Part shown: one piece after another, positions 6,797-17,297 of the stretch | Numbering within the stretch: the stretch's first letter is position 1 | Layout of the letters: each line of letters opens with the position of its first letter | Translations under genes and position numbers: made by a program | Notes under the pieces: model-generated | What the model saw: the letters and a program-made list of their open reading frames with translations, nothing else | The model's database searches: none | What the model was told of the DNA's origin: nothing | Source: Streptomyces griseosporeus | GTDB taxonomy: Bacteria > Actinomycetota > Actinomycetes > Streptomycetales > Streptomycetaceae | Direction: 5' to 3' | NCBI RefSeq assembly: GCF_014656055.1 | Contig: NZ_BNBR01000005.1 | Coordinates: 62,001 to 126,000 of the forward strand | Length of the DNA stretch: 64,000 nt

Positions 6797-8308
6797 TCAG
6801 TCGCGTTTGCAGATGCGGTCGAGGAGGTTGGCGGTGGCGCGCTGGATCCTCAGGTCGACGTGGCCGGGCCGGTCGAGGGCGGGCGACCAGGCGAACGTTC
6901 CGGACGCGAAGACCCAGGCGCCGGACGGGGCGCGGTAGAGGGAGGTCTCCTGGTGGCGGAGGGCGCCGTCCGCGTCGGTGTACGGGGAGTGGGCGAGCAG
7001 GATGCGCTCGTCGTGCTCGGGCAGCGGGGCGCGCGGGAAGTAGCGGTCGGCCTCGCCCGCGACCAGGCCGTCGATCTCGTCGCCCTCGTGGGCGCCGGTG
7101 GCGTCCCACAGCCAGTGGTCGGCGTTGCGGACGATCAGCGGGTGCGGTTCGGGCACCTGGCCCTGGTACTGGATGCCGACCAGCTGCTGCTCGGGGCGGT
7201 CGATCTCGCGCCAGAGCACGGGCTTGCCGGGGCCCCTGCGCTTGCGGCAGGTCAGCAGCCGATCCGGCACGCCGGACGGGGAGGGGGCCAGCTCCACCTG
7301 CCAGTACAGGGTGTTGGCGGAGAGGAAGACCAGGGAGGTGCCGTGGTCGCGGGCGCGTTCGACGGTGCGACGCATCGCGGTCGACCAGTACTCGTCGTGC
7401 CCGGGGAAGACCAGGCCGCGGTAGCGGGTGGGGTCCACGTGGCCGCCGTGCAGGTCGCGGGCGTCGGCGTAGGCGAGGTCGTAGCCGTAGCGCTCGGCCC
7501 AGCGGATGAAGTCATAGGCGTGGCCGACGTGCAGCGGCAGGCCCGCGCCCGCGTAGGGGCGGTCGAAGGAGACGGTGGTCGCGGCGTCGCGCTCGCCGAG
7601 GAGGCGGCCGTCGTCGTCCCAGGCGTGGTAGAGGCTGGCGCCGGTGCGGCCGTCCTCCGGATAGAGGTTGTACGCCTGCCAGGTGACGTCGGGCAGGAGC
7701 AGCAGCAGGTCGGCCGGGCGGTCGTCGCGGACGGTGAAGGGGATGTGGGAGCGGTAGCGGCCGTCGGCGGTGGTCAGGACGGCGACGTAGGCGCCGATGG
7801 ACCAGTACGAGGGGACCTGCAGCCGCCAGGACAGCCACCAGTGGTGGCAGGAGACCGTGCGGTCGGCGGCGAGCGGGGGCGGCTGGACGATGCCGGAGAG
7901 CCGCGGACTGGTGATGATCTTGGTGGCGCCGTCGCCGCCGTAGTGGCCGATGCGGTACACGTCGACGGTGAACTCCTGCGGCGGATTCACGGTGACGTGG
8001 AAGTCGACGGCCCCGCCGGGGGCGACCGCGCCGGTGGAGATGAAGCCCTTGATCTGCTGGTGCACGTCGTCGGCGGAGCGCAGGCCGCCGCCGGTCGCGC
8101 CGGCGCCGCGGGGGGCGGGGACGCGCGGGGTGCGGGGTCCCTGGCCGGGGTCCGGGGCAGGGTCGACGTACCAGGGGACGACCTGGCCGGTGTCGTCGAA
8201 GTACGTCTCACCGCCGCGCAGCCAGGGGACGGGGCCCTGCCCGAAGGGGTCCGTCACGGCGTGCGCCAGCGCCCCCGACTCCCAGCGGCGGATCTGCTCC
8301 GGACCCAT
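6797..8308 (-). CDS. N,N-dimethylformamidase beta-subunit-like protein
   Basis: A 503-residue protein that I recognise as the N,N-dimethylformamidase large-subunit family. The core reads PADLLLLLPDVTWQAYNLYPEDGRTGASLYHAW, then FDRPYAGAGLPLHVGHAYDFIRWAERYGYDLAYAD and LVFPGHDEYWSTAMRRTVERARDHG. These strands belong to the glutamine-amidotransferase-like fold of the family. An N-terminal beta-sandwich (residues about 80-190) precedes it. No signal peptide is evident. The family hydrolyses small formamides in Paracoccus, but most actinobacterial members have no known substrate and no small subunit is visible here. It is a single gene between purC and a membrane protein. The start is ATG at 8308. 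Confidence 0.82.
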   Translation of the reverse strand: MGPEQIRRWESGALAHAVTDPFGQGPVPWLRGGETYFDDTGQVVPWYVDPAPDPGQGPRTPRVPAPRGAGATGGGLRSADDVHQQIKGFISTGAVAPGGAVDFHVTVNPPQEFTVDVYRIGHYGGDGATKIITSPRLSGIVQPPPLAADRTVSCHHWWLSWRLQVPSYWSIGAYVAVLTTADGRYRSHIPFTVRDDRPADLLLLLPDVTWQAYNLYPEDGRTGASLYHAWDDDGRLLGERDAATTVSFDRPYAGAGLPLHVGHAYDFIRWAERYGYDLAYADARDLHGGHVDPTRYRGLVFPGHDEYWSTAMRRTVERARDHGTSLVFLSANTLYWQVELAPSPSGVPDRLLTCRKRRGPGKPVLWREIDRPEQQLVGIQYQGQVPEPHPLIVRNADHWLWDATGAHEGDEIDGLVAGEADRYFPRAPLPEHDERILLAHSPYTDADGALRHQETSLYRAPSGAWVFASGTFAWSPALDRPGHVDLRIQRATANLLDRICKRD

Positions 8309-8470
8309 GGTCGCTCCCCTCCCTCACGCCCCCGTGTCCTATGTCGTCAGCCCATGCCATGCGCGTGAACGGTCCAAGCACATCACATTACGCACGCATG
8401 CTGTCACTATTCGTTGCGAATTGGCCGAAAGTGGAAGCGCCAGCTCCGGTCTCCGGTGTCCCGGCCCTGG

Positions 8471-10261
8471 TCAGACCAGGCGGACGGGCTTCTCCGGACG
8501 TATGCCCGAGGCGGTCAGCCACTCCCGCAGCGGGGACGGGTCGCCGTCCTCGGTCAGGCTGAGCACCCGGGGGGTGAGATCGGCGGCGCGTTCCCCGGCG
8601 AGCAGCAGGGTCGGGCCGTCGAGCCAGTCGAGGCCGGGGGTGGCGCCCGCGGTGTCCATCGCGGCGCAGCACACCATCGCCGTCACATGGTCGGCGAGGA
8701 TCTCGCGCGGGGTGCGCGGCGGCTGGAGGGGGAACAGCGGCAGCGCCCCGTCGTCCCACAGCTCGCTGCCGGGGCCGGCGTCCCCGCCGCCCGGGCGGGC
8801 GGCCGGCGCGGCGGCCTCCTCGCGGGCCAGCTCGGCGCTGAGCCCCTCGGCGAGGGCGGCGGCGCGGGGGTTCTCGGCGTGCGGCGCCGGCGGGCCCGAC
8901 AGGTGGGCGAGGACCCGGGCGAGGGTGGGGGCGGCGGGGTCGGGGGCGGTCTCGGGGGCGGCGGGGCCCGTGCCGTGGAGGGGGCCGGGTGCGGCCGGGT
9001 CGGTCCTGCCGCCCGTGCTGTGGCCGGTGGTGTCGCGGATGCCGAGGGTGTCCAGGACGCGGTGCAGGCGGGCGGCGTCGCTGCGCCACTTGCGGTCGAC
9101 GACCTCCTCCGGATAGTCGTCCCAGTCCACCGGCGCCCAGTCCGGGCCGGCCTCCGCCGGTCCGCCGTGGAAGAGGCGGGCGGCCAGCAGCGAGGCGGCC
9201 TCGTCGACCAGGCCGGGCTCCTCCAGCAGATCGCAGGCGGGACGCTCGCCCAGCCGGGAGGCGAACCCCTCGGCCAGCCGGTCCCGGCGGGACAGCTCGG
9301 TCAGCGCCGCCACCACGCCCGCGTCCAGCCGGGCGGGCCAGCGGCCCATCCGCCAGGCGGGCAGCGCGACCCGGGTCAGCAGCCGGTCCCAGCCCGCGTA
9401 CGCCAGCCCGACCTGCTCCTGGGCGACGATCCGCAGGCCGTAGTCCACGGCCTGTGCGCGCTCCGCGGCCGCCGCCGCGACCCCGCGCTCCATCTCCGCC
9501 GCGTGCTCCCGGCAGCTGCGCAGCAGCAGCCGGGCCACCCAGCCCAGCCCCGCGCACACCGTGCGGGTCAGCACGCAGCGGCCGGGCGCCGAGGCCACCG
9601 CCACCGTGGCGTCCAGGCCCCGCACGAAACGGCGGGCGGCCGCTATGTCCGGGTGGGCGGACGGGCCCGTACCGGCGACGACCGGGGCGAGGACCGCGCG
9701 CAGCTCGCCGACGCGCATCCACCACAGGAAGGGCGAGCCGATGACCAGCACCGTGGCCGCCGTACGGCGGTGGGGGTGGCCGCGGCCCAGGGAGGCGAGG
9801 TCACCGCCGGGGGCCCGCTGGTCGTGGGGCGTCCTGGCCGGCGGGCCGTGCGGCGGGTGGGTGCGGTCCTCCAGCCAGCTGTCGCAGTCCGGGGTGAGCG
9901 CTATGGCGGAGGGCGCCGGGACGTCGAGGCGGTCGGCGAGGTCACGCACCATCCGGTACAGATCGGGGGCCGACTCCTCGCTGACCGGGACCGTCGGACT
10001 GACGGCGGGCCGGGCCCGCGCGACCACCAGGGCGACGCCCGCGGCGGCCAGCAGGACGAGCAGCGCGACCCCGGACACCACCCAGCGGGCGGCATCCCAG
10101 CCCGGGCCCACGAGGTGCCCGGTGCTGCCGCCGGCCAGCAGGATCACGGCGGCGGCGGCCGGCAGCAGCGCCACGGCCAGCGCCCGTCCGCGGATGCGCA
10201 GCACCGCCAGCGCCCGGGACCGCGCGGCGTGCGCGCCCGCCTCCACACCCATACCGGTCAT
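8471..10261 (-). CDS. Membrane protein resembling an M48 peptidase that lacks the zinc motif
   Basis: A 596-residue protein with two hydrophobic segments near the N terminus (LAVALLPAAAAVILLAGG and VVSGVALLVLLAAAGVALVV). Residues about 100-215 follow the layout of actinobacterial M48 metallopeptidases: SAPDLYRMVRDLADRLDVPAPSAIALTPDCDSW, then a gap, then VLVIGSPFLWWMRVGELRAVLAPVVAG. In active M48 enzymes the last motif is LRAVLAHELGH; here HExxH is replaced by PVVAG. The rest is alpha-helical and rich in Ala and Arg, with Pro/Gly-rich inserts. It is probably a catalytically dead relative with a structural role. The start is ATG at 10261. It lies downstream of purD on the same strand but beyond a hairpin. 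Confidence 0.7.
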   Translation of the reverse strand: MTGMGVEAGAHAARSRALAVLRIRGRALAVALLPAAAAVILLAGGSTGHLVGPGWDAARWVVSGVALLVLLAAAGVALVVARARPAVSPTVPVSEESAPDLYRMVRDLADRLDVPAPSAIALTPDCDSWLEDRTHPPHGPPARTPHDQRAPGGDLASLGRGHPHRRTAATVLVIGSPFLWWMRVGELRAVLAPVVAGTGPSAHPDIAAARRFVRGLDATVAVASAPGRCVLTRTVCAGLGWVARLLLRSCREHAAEMERGVAAAAAERAQAVDYGLRIVAQEQVGLAYAGWDRLLTRVALPAWRMGRWPARLDAGVVAALTELSRRDRLAEGFASRLGERPACDLLEEPGLVDEAASLLAARLFHGGPAEAGPDWAPVDWDDYPEEVVDRKWRSDAARLHRVLDTLGIRDTTGHSTGGRTDPAAPGPLHGTGPAAPETAPDPAAPTLARVLAHLSGPPAPHAENPRAAALAEGLSAELAREEAAAPAARPGGGDAGPGSELWDDGALPLFPLQPPRTPREILADHVTAMVCCAAMDTAGATPGLDWLDGPTLLLAGERAADLTPRVLSLTEDGDPSPLREWLTASGIRPEKPVRLV

Positions 10262-10591
10262 GACCGGACCTCACCCCCTCCCCCGTGTCCTGGTGCTGCC
10301 TGTCCTGGTCTTGCTCACTCCCCCACTGTGGCACCCGCCACTGACATCGCAATGCCGGTGGGCCAAGTGCCGGAACGCTGCGCCGCACCCTAGTTGGGGC
10401 CCCGGCCCCCGTCAGCCGGATGGACGATCGGTCACTCGATGGAATGGCTTTGGTCAGAGGTGGATGACGGACGGCAAGGATCAGGCCCCGGTTCCGGAAC
10501 GGATACGGCCCCGGTTCCAGGAACGGACCAGGCCCCGGTTCCTGAGACGGATCCGGGGCCTGGGGGGTTCAGTCGGGGCGGGCTCGGGGCG
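10262..10591. other. Gene-free region with tandem GGCCCCGGTTCC repeats and a hairpin
   Basis: This 330-base gap holds three tandem copies, 23-24 bp apart, of a unit beginning GGCCCCGGTTCC (at 10484, 10507 and 10531). The third copy forms the left arm of a hairpin whose right arm is CCGGGGCCTGG at 10553-10563. The remaining sequence should contain the promoter of the membrane-protein gene that starts at 10261. I see no supportable ORF. Confidence 0.6.
10528..10563 (-). terminator. Hairpin downstream of purD
   Basis: CCAGGCCCCGG at 10528-10538 pairs perfectly with CCGGGGCCTGG at 10553-10563 (11 bp, 14-base loop). It lies 28 bases beyond the purD stop on the minus strand. Confidence 0.7.
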
Positions 10592-11845
<1,254 letters not shown>

Positions 11846-11953
11846 GGGGTCAGCCTAACGGGAGCGGGCGGCACGGGATTGTGCGGGCTTCCGAAGGGGC
11901 CGGGGCCGGGCTGTCGTACGTTCCTCCGAAACCGGCTCCGGGCGGGCGTCCCG

Positions 11954-14422
<2,469 letters not shown>

Positions 14423-14487
14423 GCTTACGAGGTTATAGGCGCCCACTGACAATCCGGACGGCCCGGAACGTGACCCGGAACGCAAGC

Positions 14488-14573
14488 GCCCCCCACGCAC
14501 CCGCCAGAGCCGACCTACCCTTGCTGCCTTCCGGCCCTGGGGGAGTTCAGTCAGATAGCGCCGCGTGAGGGGC
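14488..14573 (-). ncRNA. ffs: Signal recognition particle RNA (4.5S, small bacterial type)
   Basis: On the minus strand the diagnostic apical hairpin CAGGGCCGGAAGGCAGCAAG is followed by GGTAGGT. The terminal arms GCCCCTCACGC (5') and GCGTGGGGGGC (3') pair over 11 bp including one G-U, which sets approximate ends at 14573 and 14488. This gives about 86 nt, normal for the short SRP RNA that binds Ffh for membrane targeting. Exact ends are uncertain by several bases. Confidence 0.92.
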
Positions 14574-14649
14574 TTCGCACAGCCTACCCGATCCCGACCG
14601 GGGGGATCGAGTTCGCGAGCACTCCCCTCGGTCATGTAATGTTTCCGGC

Positions 14650-14737
14650 GGAGGATTCGCCTAGAGGCCTAGGGCGCACGCTTGGAAAGCGTGTTGGGGG
14701 CAACCCCTCACGAGTTCGAATCTCGTATCCTCCGCCA
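14650..14737 (+). tRNA. tRNA-Ser (anticodon GGA)
   Basis: Acceptor GGAGGAT at 14650-14656 pairs with ATCCTCC at 14727-14733. The anticodon loop TTGGAAA gives GGA, between CACGC and GCGTG stems. A long class-II variable arm (TTGGGGGCAACCCCTCA) and T-loop TTCGAAT are present. CCA is encoded at 14735-14737. It is divergent from the SRP RNA. Confidence 0.97.
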
Positions 14738-14739
14738 GC

Positions 14740-14781
14740 CCTGAGGGCCGGACCACATCGGTGGTCCGGCCCTCAGGCGTT
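14740..14781. terminator. Strong bidirectional hairpin terminator
   Basis: Perfect 17-bp stem, CCTGAGGGCCGGACCAC (14740-14756) and GTGGTCCGGCCCTCAGG (14761-14777), loop ATCG, followed by CGTTTT on the plus strand. It ends tRNA-Ser and can also end the converging secreted-protein gene at 14800. Confidence 0.93.
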
Positions 14782-14799
14782 TTCCCCTCCCGCTTCGCG

Positions 14800-15198
14800 C
14801 TACTTGAAGTTGACCACCTGCGGGGTGCCGGTCGCCGGCTTCTGGACCTTGAACGACTTCGTGTACGTGTGGATCTCGTCGTCGCTGTCCACGCAGGCGA
14901 TCTTGGCCGTGGCGTTGACGCCGTTCTTCGGGATCCCGGTGACCTTGAGCCCGTACTCCTCGACCGGGTCGTCCCCGGGCAGGTCGTCCGAGCCGGCCTT
15001 TCCCTTCTGCGGCGTGACCGTGATCTTGTCCGGGACGACGTCGTCGCCGAACCGGGCACAGCTCACGGTTCCCTTGAGGTTCACTTTGGTCGCGGCGTGG
15101 GCCGTGCCCGTCGCCACGACAGGGGCGGCGAGAGCCAGTGAGGCCACGACCGCGACCGAGCCGAGTGTCTTCTTCCTGCTGCTGCTGAGATTGCGCAT
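14800..15198 (-). CDS. Small secreted protein of unknown function
   Basis: A 132-residue exported protein. The start ATG at 15198 (MRNLSSSRKKTL) has GGGAG upstream and gives a clean signal peptide: a basic n-region, the hydrophobic core GSVAVVASLALAAPVV and a likely cut after TGTAHA. The mature part (about 100 residues) has two cysteines (VSCARF and IACVDSDD) that could form a disulphide, and alternating beta-strand-like patterns such as KVNLKGTVSCARFGDD and YGLKVTGIPKNGVNATAKIAC. I do not recognise a family with certainty; an immunoglobulin-like secreted domain is plausible. It is monocistronic. Confidence 0.8.
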   Translation of the reverse strand: MRNLSSSRKKTLGSVAVVASLALAAPVVATGTAHAATKVNLKGTVSCARFGDDVVPDKITVTPQKGKAGSDDLPGDDPVEEYGLKVTGIPKNGVNATAKIACVDSDDEIHTYTKSFKVQKPATGTPQVVNFK

Positions 15199-15322
15199 GG
15201 CGGACTCCCACTCGCCGGCGCCGTCTGGCGACTTCACGAGTTTCGGGCGTTATCGGGCGATTCCGACACTAGTCAGCTCATATCACTCTGTCCACTTGTG
15301 CACCAGTCATCCCAACCAGCAC

Positions 15323-15964
15323 TCAGGTCACCAGCCGCCGCTCCTTCGCCACCGCCACCGCGCCCGCCCGGGTGTCGACGCCGAGCTTGTCGTAGATGCG
15401 GCGCAGGTGCGTCTTGACGGTGGCCTCGCTGATGTGGAGTTCGCGGGCGATGTCCCGGTTGCCGAGGCCACGGGCGAGGTGGGTGAGGATGTCCAGCTCG
15501 CGCGGGGTGAGCGCGGGCAGCGGGCTGCGCATCCGGGCCATGACCCGCCCGGCGACCGGCGCCGACAGCGCCGTACGGCCCTGCGCGGCGGCGTGGATCG
15601 CGGCGAACAGCTCCTCCGGGCGCTCGGCCTTCAGCAGGTAGCCGGTCGCGCCCGCCTCGATGGCGCGGGTGATGTCCGCGTCGGTGTCGTAGGTGGTGAG
15701 GACCAGGACGTACGGGGCGGGGTGTCCGGCGGTGAGGCGGCGGGTGGTCTCCACGCCGTCGATGCCCTCGCCGAGCTGGAGGTCCATCAGGACGACGTCG
15801 GGGCGGAGCTTGCGCGTCATGGCGATGGCCTCCTCGCCGCTGCCCGCCTCGCCGACCACCTCGATGCCCGGCGCGCTGCCGAGGAGGGCGAGCAGGCCGG
15901 CGCGGACCACGGCGTGGTCGTCGCAGAGGAGGATGCGGACGGGGGCGGCGGGACGCTCTGTCAT
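15323..15964 (-). CDS. Response regulator, NarL/FixJ family
   Basis: A 213-residue response regulator paired with the kinase upstream (four-base overlap at 15961-15964). The receiver domain has RILLCDDHAVVRAGL, phospho-acceptor Asp61 in VVLMDLQLGEGIDG, Thr in VLVLTTYDTD and Lys in YLLKAERPEE. The LuxR-type helix-turn-helix is LTPRELDILTHLARGLGNRDIARELHISEATVKTHLRRIYDKL. There is no transporter in the operon, so the regulon must lie elsewhere. Confidence 0.95.
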   Translation of the reverse strand: MTERPAAPVRILLCDDHAVVRAGLLALLGSAPGIEVVGEAGSGEEAIAMTRKLRPDVVLMDLQLGEGIDGVETTRRLTAGHPAPYVLVLTTYDTDADITRAIEAGATGYLLKAERPEELFAAIHAAAQGRTALSAPVAGRVMARMRSPLPALTPRELDILTHLARGLGNRDIARELHISEATVKTHLRRIYDKLGVDTRAGAVAVAKERRLVT

Positions 15965-17187
15965 GAGGGGGGCTCCAGGGGGATGGCTGCCGAGACGACC
16001 GTGCCCTCGCCCGGCGCCGACTCCACGGTCAGCGTGCCGCCGAGCTGGCGCAGCCGGGCGCGGATCGCGGGCAGGCCGTGGCCGCGGCCGGCTGCGGACG
16101 GGGCGGTGGCGGCACCGGTGCCCCGGGGATCAGCGGGGTCGAAGCCGCGGCCGTCGTCGGCCACGTCCAGCACGATCTGGTCGTCGAGGCAGGTCAGGGT
16201 GACGGTGGCGGTGCTCGCGCCGGCGTGCTCGCGGACGTTGGCGAGGGCGCCCTGCGCGATCCGCAGCAGCGCCGACTCCACCAGCGCGGGCAGCGGCGCG
16301 GCCGGGCTGCCCTCGGTGTGGACGCGGACGGTGAGGGTGCCGCTCGACTCGCGGTCGGCGACCGCCCGCAGCGCCTGCTCCAGACCGCCGCCCCCGGCCA
16401 GGTCGGCGGGGGTCAGGTCGTGCACGAACCGGCGGGCCTCGGCGAGGTTGCTCTCGGCGATCGACGCCGCCGTGCGGACGTGGGTGCGCGCGGCCGCCGG
16501 GTCGCTCTCCCACACGCGGTCGGCGGCCTGGAGCAGCATGCGCTGGCTGGACAGGCCCTGGGCGAGGGTGTCGTGGATCTCGCGGGCGAGCCGTTCGCGT
16601 TCGGCGAGGGTGCCCTCGCGGCGTTCGGTGGCGGCCAGGTCGCGGCGGGTGCGGACCAGGTCGTCGATCAGCTCGCGCTGCCGGTGCGCCTGGCGTTCCA
16701 TGGCCACGAACACCGCGGTCGCCACCGCCGCCACGGCCGGCGGCGCCAGCAGCACGTTCGGGTCGGCCCAGCCCGCCAGCTCCAGCTGGGCGGCGACGGC
16801 GAGCGCGGTGAGCAGGGCGACGAGGGCGACGGCGGCGCGGGCGGGCAGGGTGCGCAGACCGGTGTAGAAGAGGGGCACCGCGCTCCAGGCGAAGCTCGGC
16901 GCGAGCACGACGAGGACCGCCCAGCCGGCGACGACCGCGGCCAGCCAGGCCAGGCGGCGGGCGGTGAGGCGGGCGCCGAGCGCGGGGCCGAGGACGTACA
17001 GCGCGGCGAGCAGGACGCTGAGCGCGACCACCCAGGGAGTGCGGGGCTCGCCGGGATGGCGGAGCAGGAAGCGGGCCAGGGAGGCGCCGAGCAGCACGAA
17101 GAACGCCGTGTGCATGATCACTGCGAGGGTGCGGCGGTCGTCCCGGGTGCGGCGGTCGTCGCCGTCGCCGTCGTGGGGCGCGGTCAT
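15961..17187 (-). CDS. Sensor histidine kinase (HisKA_3 type)
   Basis: A 408-residue membrane kinase. The start is ATG at 17187 (MTAPHDGDGDDRRTRDD) with GGAGGACAG just upstream; a longer frame to 17235 lacks a ribosome-binding site. Hydrophobic segments include IMHTAFFVLLGASLARFL, WVVALSVLLAALYVLGPAL, WLAAVVAGWAVLVVLAP and AVALVALLTALAVAAQL. The cytoplasmic part has His205 in LAREIHDTLAQGLSSQRMLL and a HATPase domain with ALANVREHAGAS, VADDGRGFDP and GHGLPAIRARLRQLGG. It acts on the adjacent NarL-type regulator; the signal is unknown. Confidence 0.94.
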   Translation of the reverse strand: MTAPHDGDGDDRRTRDDRRTLAVIMHTAFFVLLGASLARFLLRHPGEPRTPWVVALSVLLAALYVLGPALGARLTARRLAWLAAVVAGWAVLVVLAPSFAWSAVPLFYTGLRTLPARAAVALVALLTALAVAAQLELAGWADPNVLLAPPAVAAVATAVFVAMERQAHRQRELIDDLVRTRRDLAATERREGTLAERERLAREIHDTLAQGLSSQRMLLQAADRVWESDPAAARTHVRTAASIAESNLAEARRFVHDLTPADLAGGGGLEQALRAVADRESSGTLTVRVHTEGSPAAPLPALVESALLRIAQGALANVREHAGASTATVTLTCLDDQIVLDVADDGRGFDPADPRGTGAATAPSAAGRGHGLPAIRARLRQLGGTLTVESAPGEGTVVSAAIPLEPPS

Positions 17188-17258
17188 CTGTCCTCCCCTC
17201 CCGCGGCAGCTGCTGAACTGGGCAAACACCCTCATTGTTCCCTGGCCGCGGGGGGTCG

Positions 17259-17282
17259 GGGGTCATCCGATCGGCTGACCCC
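17259..17282. promoter_or_regulatory. Inverted repeat GGGGTCA-N10-TGACCCC
   Basis: Seven-base arms at 17259-17265 and 17276-17282 lie 72 bases upstream of the histidine-kinase start and 16 bases downstream of the CopCD stop. It may be an operator for the kinase/regulator operon or a terminator for copCD; sequence alone does not decide. Confidence 0.4.
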
Positions 17283-17297
17283 GGCAGTCGGACCGGT

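Noticed and set aside
6710..8368. 552-codon plus-strand ORF opposite the dimethylformamidase-like gene
   Set aside because: Gly/Val/Ala-rich antisense by-product with no recognisable motif.
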